DNA of 64,000 bases, taken from positions 26,107,501-26,171,500 of the forward strand of contig CM044877.1 of assembly GCA_024500155.1 (NCBI GenBank), in the 5' to 3' direction. The translations under genes and the position numbers were made by a program. The notes beneath the pieces are model-generated. The model had not been told where the DNA came from. It did not search any database and saw only the letters and a program-made list of their open reading frames with translations. The stretch comes from Chenopodium formosanum. Taxonomy: Eukaryota; Streptophyta; Magnoliopsida; Caryophyllales; Amaranthaceae. Below, one piece after another: positions 35,640-47,799 of this stretch (positions are counted from its first letter, which is position 1; every line of letters starts with the position of its first letter).

Positions 35640-38600
35640 CTAAACGATCAAATATTTGCTTCCCGCCGGGATTCTACAGACTGAATGAAAGACAATATCC
35701 CTAACTAGAGCATCAACAGATTTGCAACAACCAGTAAAAAGAATTGCATTCCTCTGAATCCAAATACCATAAACTGTTTCAGTGAAGGCCACCTGGATCA
35801 CTTTGTTTTTCAATCTGGAACTTCTGCAGATTTTCTTCATCCAATCAACCTCATCACTAAACTGCTGAACCGGCTTGGAAACACGTAAGATACCCAACAC
35901 CTTGCTCCAAACCTGTCTAGAGTATTCACAATAAAAAAATAAGTGCTGAACACTTTCATTGCTATTCAGGCATAAGAAACACCTTGGATCACAAGAAATG
36001 TGCCATTGAAGCAACCTATCCTTAGTGACAAGCCTATTCCACAAAGCTAGCCACAAGATAAAACACTTTTAGGAGTTGCTAAGTTAAGACAAATAACTCT
36101 CTTCCAAGGAACTTTAGGCACTTGAGGCCTAATAGCAGCATAAAGCTTCTTGATTTTCAACTTGTTGCCCTGTATGAAACCATCCCATCCCCCTTGATCT
36201 TTCACAACATCTCTACAACTCAAAATCTTCTTCAAGAACCAAGAGCAATTAGCAGGGGTAGGGGTGGTCCAACAATCTTTATGCTTGAAGTAGTAGATAT
36301 GGACCCACTTAACCCAAAGATTATCAGCCTTGTGAGCAATATCCTAGAGTAACTTAGTGACAGCTGCTTTATTCCACTCAGTAAGAGAAAGCAAGTTCTA
36401 GCCACCACAAACTTTAGGTAGACAGACATTATTCCAAGCAACCAAAGATTTCTTAGCAGGGGCAGAGGATCCAGTCCAGAGAAAACACCTGAACCTAGCC
36501 TCAATCTCTTTCAGAATTTTCTTTGGCAAGATAAAAATTTGGGCCCAATAAGTCTGAATACCAAACAACACACTCTTCACCAATTGAAGCCTCCCAGCAT
36601 AGGACAAGTGTTTAGCCATCCACCCTTGGATTCTAGCAGTGACCTTCTCCACCAAAGGCCTACATTGAGCAATAGTAAGCTTCTTGGAAGAGAGAGGGAC
36701 CCCAAGATACCTAAAAGGAATGATACCTTGAGAAACACCAAGAAGCTCCCTCAGCTCTTTCTAAACTTCAACAGAAACTCCTCCAAAATAGACTTCACTT
36801 TTATCAAGATTAGCAGAAAGCTCAGAGGCACCCGAAAATTTCGAGAAGGCTTGGAAGAGAAGCTTAATAGAAACACTATCAGCTCTAGAAAACATCAATA
36901 GATCATCAGCAAACATCAAGTGAGTTAGGTTTAACTTTTCATATCTAGGGTGAAAGTTAAAATCAGGAGTTAACCTAAGCTCATCAAGGCATCTGGAGAG
37001 GTATTCCATACCAATAGCAAAAAGAAAGGGAGACATAGGGTCACCTTGTCTTAACCCTTTCTTAGTTTCAAATTGAGGGGCAGGAAAACCATTAATAAGA
37101 ATAGAGTAAAAGACAGAAGTAAGACAAGTCCAGATCCAGCCAACAAATCTCTGAGGGAAACCAAGCTCCTGCATAACAGTGATCAAGAATCCCCACTCCA
37201 CTGAATCATAGGCTTTCTTCAAATCCACCTTAACCATGCACTTAGGAGAGATAAATTTGTGATCATAGCCTTTGATCAATTCAGTTGCAAGAAGGATATT
37301 GTCACCAATGTGCTTCCCTGGAATGAACCCTGCCTGAGCATCATCAATCACCTCACCAATGATAGCAGCAAGCCTAACAGTTATGACCTTAGAAATGAGC
37401 TTATAGACCACAGTACAACAAGCTATAGGTCTAAAATCCTTAACATGAGAAGCATTAGGGATTTTAGGAACCAGAGTGATAGTTGTGCAATTCCATTGCT
37501 TAGGCAAAGTCCCTTTAGTGAAGAAGTCAATAACACTAGCGTAAATATCATCTTTCACAATATGCCAAGCTCTCTTAAAGAAAAAAGAGTTAAAACCATC
37601 AATACCAGGAGCTTTAGTGTTATCAATTCCCTTAAGAGCAGCATCAATTTCAGCATGAGAAATAGGCCTAATGAGGTAGCTCTAAGCAGCACAGCTAAGC
37701 TGCTTACCCCTCCTCATAGTGACAAGGTCAACAACAGGGAGCCAAAGAGCCCGAGTCCCTAAAAGAGACTTATAGAAAGAGATAATTTCATGAGAAATAG
37801 CATCTGGATCCTTGATTAACACCTGATTAGAATCAAAGATGGAGTCAATTCTATTCCTTGCTTGTCTATTCTTCATCACAGAGAAGAAATAGTGAGAATT
37901 ACCATCTCCAAGCTTAACCCAATTGATCCTAGATTTTTGTTTGAAGATGCTTTCCTGAATATCATTCCAGTGTTTGACAACCTTAATAGCATCAGATTCT
38001 TTAGCATATAAATCCAAATTATCAGGATTCTGAGCCATTAGGTTTTGAATTCCAGAAAGCTCAACATTAGCCTGATCAATCTTTTCCTCAATGTTACCAA
38101 ACTGCTTCCTATCGAGAGACTTGATACTAAACTTCACAGAATTAAGCTTCTGCTAAACAGAATTACCAAAACTCCAAGCCTGCAAAACAATATCAAGGAA
38201 ATCAGGGTGATCATCAGTACAATTTAGAAATCTGAAAGGTCTACCTTTCCCAGCAGGGGCAGAACAAATATCCAACAGAATTGGACTATGATCAGATAAA
38301 GAAGGGGGGAGATAGACAGTCTCAACATGCCCATGAGAGGCTAACCAAGCTTGGTTACCAAAGACTCTATCAATTCTAGAGAGAATTCTAGGACCAGTGT
38401 GAGCCTTATTTGACCAAGAGTAAAAGGCCCCTTTGCTTTTGATCTCAGTGAGGTCCAAATCATCAACCAAACTCTGAAAATCTCTAGTCTCATAATCAGT
38501 AACATCATTACCATGAAGCCTATCTGAAGTATGAATGACAGAGTTATAGTCACCAGCACAAAGCCAAGGGGAATGCTGAATAGAGATGCTTTTAAGACCC

Positions 38601-38965
38601 TCTCACAAAGGAAGCCTATCATGAATGGAGTGAAGCCCATGAACAACAGTAAGATGAATTTGAGTAGAGAGGTCCTTAGAAGAAACACTACAATGAATGA
38701 ACTGTTCATGAACTTTCAAGACATTAACAGTTACTCTATCTGCATTCCAACCAAGCCAAATCCTCCCTTTGGGAGAATAGTCATAATTACACAACCAAAG
38801 CCAAGAAGAGCCAAACTTCCTCTGATAAGTGAGAACATTTTTCAATTTGATTTTTGTTTCAAGCACGCCAACAACATCAAATGAATGAGAATGAAGCAAC
38901 CTCTTTACAGAGGCAACTTTGCCAGGGTCATTCAGGCCCCTGACATTCCAAATAGAGTAAATCAT
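35640..38965 (-). pseudogene. LINE ORF2: endonuclease, reverse transcriptase, zf-RVT
   Basis: The reading is about 1,108 codons. The N-terminal AP-endonuclease shows S-I-W-N-V-R-G, L-E-T-K-I and S-D-H-S-P-I. RT shows V-D-L-K-K-A-Y-D-S-V-E-W, G-L-R-Q-G-D-P-M-S-P and F-A-D-D-L-L-M-F. The C-terminal zf-RVT shows L-A-L-W-N-R-L and D-P-R-C-F-L-C ... E-S-V-Q-H-L-F-F-Y-C. One frame runs through most of it, broken by TGA at about 38603 and stops near 38154, 37682, 36761 and 36398, then a frameshift near 36065. The ATG lies 4 bases past the ORF1 stop. Confidence 0.87.
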
Positions 38966-38969
38966 GACA

Positions 38970-40441
38970 CTAAAGGGGGATTAACCTCACCCCGCTTGGA
39001 TTTATAGTGAAACCACCTGCACCATCCATTTCATTTGCAAATAAAGCAACAAAAGCATTAGAGGTAGAAGCAGGCTGATGAACTCTAGTTTGTTGGCCTT
39101 TTGTCTTCCTTCCAACTATTCTCCACCCCTCATCTGAATTTTGAGAAGTATGAACCTGTGGAGTAATAATAGATTGCCCATGAACAAAAGCACCAACATC
39201 AACAACAGAAGTAGGAGCAAAGGCTTGCCCAGGCTTAGGAACCCAAACCTGCTTTTTCTTAGGAGGAACAGGAGCCGGCTGCTTAGGAGCCTGCTTAGGC
39301 ATAGCAGGCTTAACAGAGCAATCATGACCAACCTTGTTGCACTTAGAAAAAAAAGGAGGGGCCCACTCATACACTACCTTGAGCTCCAATAGTTCCTTTG
39401 AAGGACTCTCAACCCATACAGAATTGGGCATAGGCTTTGTAACATCAATTTCAATTAGAACCCTAGCAAAAGACACTCTAAGTTGTCTATTAGTACATTC
39501 ATCAGCACAAATTGGCACTCCAAGCAAACTACCAATGCGGCTAAGAGTGTCAGATCCCCAAAAATTAAGTGGGAGATTAGGGAACTTAACCCAGAGAGGA
39601 ACAGTTCTAAGAATTTCAGCATTAAAATCAAAATTAGGACACCAAAGCTTCACTATTGCTGGTTTTCCAAGGAACATAGGACCAGAACAAAGTATAATAT
39701 CTTTATCATCACTAGAACATAGATTAACGATAAAGTACCCATCATCATGCCAATAAACATCTGGTTTTTGCATATCATTCCATTGTTGAGCAAAAAAACG
39801 AAGAACAACAGCAATAGTGGGGTAAAAGCTAACCACATAGAAAACTAAAGCATTAGCCCATTTTTTATTACCTGCCTCAAGCTCGGCTGCCTGTAGCTCA
39901 GCAATGTGTTTCCCTTTTTGCACTTTCGGAGCAACAAAAGATAAAGAAGCCCCTTTAGCAGCCAATTTTCTAGTAAAAGGAGCAGCTCGATCCTCATTGA
40001 TTTTGCGCGAATTCAGCTCCAGAACAGGGGAATAAGCAGCCTGATCCTCACTATTCTTGTGCGTACTCTGCTCCAGAGAGGGTGAAGAATGGCGAGGATG
40101 ACTTCCTGGCTCAGCACGATGCTCAGATCCACTAGCATCCAATGGAACAGTAAACCCAGAAACCCTAGGTACTGTTCCATTGGATTGTCTTAAATCCGGC
40201 CTAGCAGTAGCTTCAGCAAAGAGAGTAATGGTCTCAACATCACTTCTGGGAATAGCTCCACAAGCTGGATGCACTAACGCCGGCGCCAGAGTAACCAATT
40301 CATCCACCTCTTGAATCGGACTAGGAACGAAAGATGTGCCTGAGTTTCTCAAATTCTGCAATATCGAATCAAAAGCTTCATGAGCAGTCTTTTGTTGCGC
40401 TACTTGAGGTGTAGAAATAACTTGCTTTTTTTCTTAGCCAT
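38970..40441 (-). pseudogene. LINE ORF1: DUF4283 RNA-binding protein
   Basis: The DUF4283 core spans about 39870-39400 (W-A-N-A-L-V-F-Y ... G-P-M-F-L-G ... V-W-V-E-S). It is followed by a degenerate zinc knuckle (K-C-N-K-V-G-H-D-C, with the expected first Cys replaced) and a basic Pro/Lys region. The likely ATG is at 40441 (M-A-K-K-K), but the A run after it is one base short. The frame open from about 40430 to 38970 is therefore out of phase with that ATG. Confidence 0.75.
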
Positions 40442-40526
40442 TTAAATCCAAAATTGATGAAGAAACCAATCAAAGATGAAGAACCATGGAGAAGAGAGAG
40501 GAGAGAAAGTCAACGCAACCTTGACC

Positions 40527-40536
40527 AGCATAACTC
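40527..40536. repeat. LINE target-site duplication, right copy
   Basis: AGCATAACTC matches the left copy at 34451-34460 with one mismatch. E3 RNase H coding resumes immediately after it. Confidence 0.7.
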
Positions 40537-41704
40537 CCATTGTCTCTTTAGTAACTATTAAATATAACCTGAGAGGTATTCCGGGAAGTGCTGGTGCTAA
40601 TACGGGAGGATTCGCGAGATAGGCTTTGATCTTTTCAAAGGCGTTTTGACATTCGTCATCCCATATTATTGGTACATTCTTCTTGAGTTTTTTGAAGATT
40701 GGTTCACATATCGTCGTCAGTTTTGATATGAACCTACTTATGTATTGTAACCGCCCAATAAATCCTCGAATCTGTTTTTCGGTCTTGGGCGGTGGCATTG
40801 ACATGATTGCTTTGATCTTGGTTGGGTCTACCTCTATTCCTCTAGAGCTTATGACGTAACCCAAGATCTTGCCTGAGGTGACTCCGAAAGCGCACTTAGA
40901 TGGATTCAACCTTATATTGTGTTTTCTTAGCCTTTCGAAAAATTTCCTTAAGGCTACTTGATGGCCCGGACGGTCTTTTGACTTTACAATTATGTCGTCG
41001 ACATATACCTCGACCTCTTTATGCATCATGTCATGGAGTAAGGCAGTTGATGCACGTTGGTAAGTAGCACCCGCGTTTTTCAACTCGAATGGCATTACTG
41101 TGTAGCAGTAAGTGCCCCATGGTGTTATAAAAGTTGTCTTCTCCATGTCTTCTTCTGCCATGAGAATCTGGTTGTAACCTGCGTACCTATCCATGAACAA
41201 GAGAAGCGCGTGATTTGCCGTGTTATCTACCAGAATATCGATGTGTGGCAAAGGGAAGTCGTCTTTTGGACTTGCCTTATTTAGATCTCGATAGTCGACA
41301 CACATCCTTACCCTTCCGTCTTTATTCGGAACTGGGACGACGTTGGAGACCCACTCGGGGTATTTGGATACCTTGATGAAACCTGCAATTATTTGTTTTT
41401 GAACTTCTTCTTTTATTTTAAGAGCTACGTCAGGTTTCATTCGACGTAATTTTTGTTTTACAGGATTCATTCCTGGAATTAGTGGTATAGTGTGTTGAGC
41501 TATTTCTCTATTAATGCCTGGCATATCTTCATATAACCAAGCAAATACATCGATAAATTCTTTAAGTAAGTTAATTAAATCGGTTCTTTCTTTTTTATTC
41601 AATGTTAATCCGATTTTAACTTCTCTTTTATGAGTTGAATCATTTGAGATATGAACTGTTTCAGTTTCTTCAATTACCGGTGTTTTCTTTTCAAGTGTTT
41701 CCAT
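40537..41704 (-). pseudogene. E3 reverse transcriptase and start of RNase H
   Basis: This is the best-preserved RT in the window, one open stretch from M-E-T-L-E-K-K-T-P-V to the LINE junction. Motifs are M-C-V-D-Y-R-D-L-N-K, M-P-F-E-L-K-N-A (Gly replaced by Glu), Y-V-D-D-I-I-V-K-S-K and L-R-G-F-I-G-R-L-type thumb. It is separated from its RNase H by 6 kb of LINE. Confidence 0.85.
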
Positions 41705-42632
41705 TGCTTTAATAATTTCTTTGTCTTATTCATTGTTAGTTAAGCAATGCTCGTCATCTTGGGTTAGAGAAGAACACGAGAAGTAAGGAGAATGAGAAAT
41801 ATTATTATACTCTGAGATCATTACATCAAAGTGTGATATGTCCTCAGGGACTGGATCACTAACTATCCTAGGAGAAGAAATAGGAGAGGGAGGTGTTACT
41901 ACTAAAGACTTTGAAGACTCTAGAGGGAAGGACTCTAACTCGGACTCTGACTCAAAAGACTCTTCAAACATCGGTCCTTGCCCTGTCGTGATGGCTATCT
42001 TCCTTCCGCTTGGAGTAGTCACCTTGATAGTCTTGCGCCACACTTGTAGTGATCCTTCAGCTGGAGTGATTAGCTTCAAGGGATCGAAGCTTTCACTTGT
42101 AGGACTGTTTGAATGAGCGAGGAGTTATCCTCTTTACAAGTTGATTCATTCTTTTCTCGCCCAAACAGTAATCCTATGACGTTAAAGTCAAAACATGGGG
42201 GTGCTTTCTCCTTGTGGACAGGAGTTGGGATTTCATCAGTGAATTAGCAATCCAAGAAAATCTCGAATCCCGGTTGTCGTATGCCGTTTACAACAAATGG
42301 CTCGGGAAATTCATGGCGTGGATAGTCCTCTCCTTCTTTTATAAACTGACCATTAAGCTTAAGAGGGTACTGATCCATTGGGATTGCTTTCTTTTGAATG
42401 CGAGCATCCCTACGTGCTTTTGATTTTTCCTGAGCTCGCTTGAGATCTTTCTGAGTCAGTTCGAAACCAAGTCTGAAAGTGTCTAACTTAGGGAGGCCAA
42501 GTGACTCCAGCGGTTTTTCCATTTCTTTCTTCTTTCCTAGGGTCATCCCAGGAAATGTTCTTGTTTCTTCAGCATGGCATTGACAATCATGTTGGAATGG
42601 GGGTCATGGCAAAGAGGGGTCCTTTCATCCTC
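41705..42632 (-). pseudogene. E3 protease-RT linker
   Basis: An acidic Ser-rich linker lies at 42079-41726 and a Lys/Arg-rich segment at 42546-42244. Stops lie between them. The L-L-F-G codon context followed by TGA in E1 and E4 reads CGA here (42157-42159). No catalytic domain is seen. Confidence 0.6.
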
Positions 42633-44195
42633 CTAGATTAAGGAGACTTCTTCGTTAAAGCCCCATAAATCTTCATCATCTTCATCGTTCTCCACATTAA
42701 TGATTGGATTCTCTATGTATTTGATTCTCATAGGCAAAACGTCGATGGTGATTGGAATTCCCCCAACTATAGCTTTTACTTGTTTGTGGAGAGATGAAGG
42801 GATGACCTTTAGATCATGAAGCCAAGGGCGTCCCAACAACAAGTTGAATGAAGCTTTAATGTCTACTACTTGGAAAGTAGTAGCATGTTCTATTTCTCCT
42901 GCCGTTACATTTAGGGTAATCTTGCCAAGAGCTTGACGACGAGTGTTGTCGTAGTCCCTTATTCCTTGTGTAGACGGAGTTAAATCTTCGTCCCTTATGC
43001 CGAGCATCCTCGCAGTTCTAAGTGGACAAACATTGATGGCCGATCCATTGTCTACAAGGGTCATAGGAACATTCATCCTCTTGCAGACTACTGTGAGGTT
43101 TAATGCCTTGTAATGTTTGTCACTTTCTGGGGATAAATCTTTGTCAGAAAAGGTGATCAAATTAATCGGACTAGGAAGGTCACTTGTGAGGAAGTTGGTT
43201 AGTCCCTCAGGAGTAGTGTCAGAGTCTATCCCAATTTTTTCCAAGGCATTCATTACAGCCAACCTATGTTCTCGAGATGTTGCCAGAAGTTTCCATACAT
43301 TCATCTCAACCTTTGTCTTCTTAAACTGCTTAACAATATCATTGTCTTCAATGATAGGTATAGGAACTTGTTGTGTGGTTGGCATAGGTTGTGTTGAAAC
43401 GGGAGGTTGCATTCTCCCAGATCTCGTGAGGACATCTATCGATGAGTCTTCTTCAGCCCAAATGTCTTCTGTGGTGTATGACACAGAAGGTGGAAGTCCT
43501 ACTAGATCTTTTAGATAGACATCTTCTTCATCACTGTCCCAAACTCCATTAATGGTTGCATCCTCTTCTTGTTGAACTTGGATTAGTTTCTTTTCATCAA
43601 TCATTTTCTGAACCAAATCCTTGAATTTGAAACAGTTTATTATAGTGTGACCTCCTGATTGATGATACTGACAGTAATATCTATATGTCCTTTTCAACGA
43701 TTCGAATGGTTTGGGTTCGAGAGGTTTGATCTCGCCACTCTCGGAGAGCATTTTGAACATTTGTGTATATGGGATCCCAATTGGAGTGTAGATTCTATTG
43801 CTCTTCTTAGGTTTTTCAGTGACTTGTAAGGGAAAATACTTTGCCTCATAAGTCGTTCTCAATGGTGTGAATTCTCTTTTAGGTTCATCTTTTGAAAGTG
43901 GAAACTCATCATATTTCTTTTGGAGTTCATTCATAGCTTTGAGAGCTTCACGTAGTAGATGCGATACCTCCCTCATAGACAGTGTGAGTAATTGTATATC
44001 TTCCTTACTTGCCGGTTCTGGAAGATCATCCTTGACATAGAAAAAGATTTCCTCTTCCTTTTCTATGGCACGGATTTCTTTGACAGGTTTAATGAGAGAT
44101 GAGGGGTCAACCTCGTTTTCCTCATCAGAGATAGCCAGGGTATGAGCGAGAGGTGCATTGTCAATGCTTGGCTTCTTACTGGCAGGGGGCAACAA
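42633..44195 (-). pseudogene. E3 gag C-terminal half and protease
   Basis: This single open stretch of 520 codons carries the second zinc knuckle (C-Q-Y-H ... H-T-I-I-N-C), the R-S-G-R-M-Q-P-P linker, the protease active site V-D-N-G-S-A-I-N-V and the block L-L-G-R-P-W-L-H. It ends at a Gln-to-TAG change near 42633. It shows that gag and protease share one frame in this family. Confidence 0.82.
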
Positions 44196-44939
44196 TAACT
44201 TGTTGTTGTCGATTAAGTCTTGGATAGCTTCCTTAAGCTTCCAACAGTTTTCGGTGAGATGGCCCCTACCTTGGTGATACTTGCAGTGTGCATTGGGGTT
44301 CCAATTAGCTGACCTCTTCTCAACTGGTGGGTTATAAGACCTTTTGCATTTAATCGATCAAATGTGGTGTCATAACTCATACCAATAGGAGTGAAGTTCC
44401 TCCTAAATGGTTTCTTCTGTCCTTGATTGTTCATAGCAAGGACTTCTCCTAAATTAAAGGTGCTAACATTGTTTGAGTGGGCAGTTTTGGAAGAAGAAGG
44501 ATTGCCGTTCTTCTTTCCTTTCCAACCATTGTTGGAGTTATTGTTGGCAGCTTTTAAATTAGCTAAGTCATCTTCAATATTGATTCCAATGTCATAAACG
44601 GCTTTGAAGGTATGGAGGTTATTTTTATATTTGAGATGCTTGGAATATTTTTCTTGGAGATTTTTGATGAACAGTCTCATAGATTCTTTTTCACTTGGCA
44701 CCTCAATCATCTTAGCTGAGGTTTCTCTCCATTTGTTAAAGAAAGAGGTGAAGCCTTCATTCTCTTTCTGCTTGAGGATCTCAAGTTCCCTATGGTCAGT
44801 CTCGACTTGAATGTTGCACTTTTACCTATCAACGAAAGCGTTTGCTATGGACTCCCAGGTAGAGGTCTTTTCTTTCTCGAGAGAAAAGAACCATTGTTGA
44901 CAAACGGTCTCGAGAGATAGTGATAACAGAGAAGGGAAC
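44196..44939 (-). pseudogene. E3 gag N-terminal part, start deleted
   Basis: The gag core is present, but the first roughly 105 codons with the ATG are missing. The break at 44934-44939 (GGGAAC) joins gag directly to leader. A stop (about 44824, Tyr to TAA) and a frame break with lost bases near 44330 add damage. The first zinc knuckle region (C-x2-H) is near 44290-44250. Confidence 0.78.
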
Positions 44940-46365
44940 TAAGTACAATTTTTTTTTTTATTGGAGGATTAATATCCGACTTACCCCCTAAAAAAAATGA
45001 CGGAAAAAGACGCGCACACAAGACTCTCTTAGACATGGTCAAAGTATGTGTATTGGTGTGTGTGTTGAGTGTAAGTAACATGCTTGGACTCTTGTGTAAT
45101 ACCATGAGACTTAGTGCCTAAACTCGATCATTGACTCAAATAAGTACTATTGACAGCAAAATTTAACCGAATTAATTAGAAAACTGATTAATTAGATTCT
45201 AGGTGATGACTCGACCAATAATCCGAACTGTCAGCCAAACGACAGGACTGGCGTCGCACTGTGGAGCTTGGCGCCAGACGATAGAGCTGTCGTCAGGCGC
45301 TACACTCCATAATGTGGCGCTATAGCTCAGGTCTTGGCGCCAATATTGGAGCTTCGATCTGGGACTATTTTCGGTGTTATTAGTCAATTGGGGTATGCCT
45401 AAAGTCGTACTAGGTTAATTCCGATTAAAACATTAGACTTTATTAACTCAAATTAATTAATTAGGCAAAGTTCTTTAAGTCAATAATTTATTTAGTCTCA
45501 ACACAAATCAACAAACGATTAAGAGAAACATAGAATATATGCACAACAAATAATGCACAATTAGTTAAGTAGGCACAATATGATGCAATGCGTTTGCAAC
45601 CTAACCATGGCTCTAGTTCTCTGAAGTTCGGGATATGGTTTAGTCAATAGAGGGTCCATGGTTATTTGTCCGGATTCACCGCGCGGAAGCCTAACCGTGA
45701 AGGGTTGGCGCGAGTGGATGGGACACCGCGAGTTTAGAAAAACTCGCTTCCATGGTTTGGTGAATTCAACATCTCGGATGTACCCTTTGTTGCACGAAGC
45801 GTTCAATCGGGTAGATGGAGCATGAACTCCCAGAGGGTTATGTCCATATGTAGAACACATATGGGTTTCAGAAAAGTGAGAAAAAATTCAATCAGGAAGT
45901 AGAATCGAGCAAACAATACGAAAAACCGGTCGAAATTAGAACGCATATTTCTGGCTCGATATTGGGGGAAATTGGCGCCAGCAAACAGAGACTGGCGCCA
46001 GATTTTAACTGTAGCGCCTGGCGCCAATACTGGCGTCTGGCGCTACAACTAAAATACTGACGCTAAGCTCTGGCCCCTGACGCTACTTCCCACATGCCTC
46101 AACAGCTTTCTGTGCTCGATAAAATTTTCCAGTTTCGTGCGGTGTTATTTCGGTCCTAGTTGTGAAAGATATTTCTCAAATTTCCTACGTGTAAAATCCT
46201 ATGTTTTTAACTCATTACGGATGGTTTTTCCAATGAGATCTTTTTTATGCATATGACAATAATGTTAATCAAAATTACGCACATGAAATACTTAGAACTT
46301 TTCGAGTCTCATCCACTCATTCTAAATCATTACCGAAACGAATTCAGGAATTAAAATAGAAATCC
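44940..46365 (-). other. E3 leader, noncoding
   Basis: It holds GGCGCC clusters at about 45240-45350 and 45965-46085, the GGAGG/TATCCGACT/CCCCC motif at 44963-44988 and the CATATGT hairpin at 45845-45863. A 99-codon frame (45860-45561, ATG inside the hairpin) is open here, 79 codons in E4 and about 28 in E1. I do not treat it as a gene. Confidence 0.5.
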
Positions 46366-46383
46366 TCCCCAGTGGAGTCGCCA
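46366..46383 (-). promoter_or_regulatory. E3 primer-binding site, tRNA-Arg(ACG)
   Basis: On the minus strand it is TGGCGACTCCACTGGGGA, identical to the E1 site, with a 5-base spacer to the LTR end CA. Confidence 0.85.
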
Positions 46384-46388
46384 AAAAC

Positions 46389-47471
46389 TGTAGGGAATAA
46401 ATTTCAAGCGTTAAACCCCTAGCTTGAACCCCACTGTGATCATACACTAAAGTACGGTGGCGTCCAAAAGGAAAGAAGAGAGAGCAAAAGAGTTGCCAAC
46501 AAGTTTTTTAGGAACTTGTCAACCGTTCATAGGGTGAAGGTTACACCTCTTAACGATCCAAGAGATCGTCAACTCCATAAGGCCTAGAACCAAATAAGGG
46601 TTCGGGGATGATGGTACAAATCCAACCTAAAAGAGATTGAACCTGCCCTAATAATAGGCCTCTACTTTATTCTGATCGTATTCATGTGCGCTTTCTGACT
46701 AACATGCAATCATTAGGATTAACCCTAACCTGTTTAATCTATGTTGGTTGAATATTAATGCACAAACAAAACTATTATTGGCGATCACTTGAATTTATAA
46801 TCACAATTAACCCTAAACAAGATTATTAAATATCTTATTAAGCGTGATTACAAGTACAAATTCCCTTTAAACATGCAATATAGGTGATCAAGCAATAAAT
46901 AAATAATATCAAGCAACATAATAATAAATAATAATCATAATCATGACAAATATAATTAAGAATAATCATCATGATAACACCAATATTAATCATAATAATA
47001 ATTATTATAGCGATAACAAAATTATAATCATAATAAAATAATCATCATCAAAATAATAATAATCATAAATTATAACAATTATAATCACAATCATGTTCAT
47101 GTTAATATTAAAGCATAATAAAAATAGCAAGATCCTAGGCATGATACTAACGAGATTAATAACAAACCCTAACATTATACTAATAATCATAAATATTAAA
47201 AATCAAAGCTTTAACCCTAACATGATACTAACAATCATAAATATTAGGGAGAAAATAGGAAGCATCGTAACAATCATATTTAATATTAAAATTACCCTAG
47301 ACATGATACTAGGAATATCATAATAACAATGTAAACATGATTTCTACATCATAACTTCAATTAAAACCATTAAAGCACTTACTTTGATGCCTCGTACCTC
47401 TTTCTAATAACAAAATACACACGTTAGTAACTTCAAGGAAAATAATAATCAAACAATTAAATTAAATAATG
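46389..47471 (-). repeat. E3 5' LTR, truncated
   Basis: Only the inner 1083 bp remain, matching 24990-26063 of the 3' LTR. The promoter half with TATA and GGCGCC cluster is lost, so E3 has no LTR promoter of its own. It ends abruptly at the spacer. Confidence 0.85.
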
Positions 47472-47799
47472 GAAAAATTGCTCCCATTAATCTGAACTTT
47501 GCCTCATCCGCCGAAAATAATCCCAACTTTCGTTTATTATCTATTGCATCGAACTTTGAGGGGTATTAATTTTCGTGGCACCCAAATGACTTGCAACCGG
47601 TCAATCAGGTAAACATTTATGAATTTTTTTTTTGGCACACGTGTCAATATGTAATTGGTTGAAAAAAAATAGAGAAAATAAAAAAAAAATAAAAATGTAA
47701 AAAAAAAAAATCCTAAAACTAACCCAGTTGCCGCACCTCCACCACCACACCACCACCATCGACAAATGCCCTGCTCACCACACAACCACCACCGACGCA
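47472..47799. other. Unrecognised 328-bp spacer between two truncated LTRs
   Basis: It has an A/T-homopolymer middle (47620-47712) and a CCACCA-rich end (47737-47795). It resembles none of the four elements. The long minus-strand frame across it is low complexity and is not called. It could be a fragment of another dispersed repeat or old flanking DNA. Confidence 0.5.

Larger units (their letters stand above)
34461..40526 (-). mobile_element. L1-type LINE inserted in E3
   Basis: This 6-kb non-LTR retrotransposon is in the same orientation as E3. It ends in a 25-base poly(A), seen as T at 34466-34490, and has a target duplication. It carries ORF1 (zinc-knuckle, DUF4283 type) and ORF2 (endonuclease, RT, zf-RVT). 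The 5' UTR is under 90 bp, so it is near full length or slightly truncated. Both ORFs carry disabling changes. Confidence 0.9.
24990..47471 (-). mobile_element. E3: Tat-lineage element, with LINE insertion and truncated 5' LTR
   Basis: The minus-strand element has a full 3' LTR (24990-27043), a PPT, both antisense genes, gag-pol, a PBS and the inner half of its 5' LTR. The two LTRs differ at roughly a dozen of the first 490 aligned positions by eye, so insertion was fairly recent. It is defective: gag has lost its start, the 5' LTR has lost its promoter, aORF2 has lost exons 1-3, and a LINE splits RT from RNase H. The right target duplication cannot be checked because that end is missing. Confidence 0.86.

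Noticed and set aside
38970..40441. LINE ORF1 considered as a host zinc-finger gene
   Set aside because: Its DUF4283 fold, its position 4 bases before a LINE ORF2, and the shared poly(A) and target duplication place it in the LINE.
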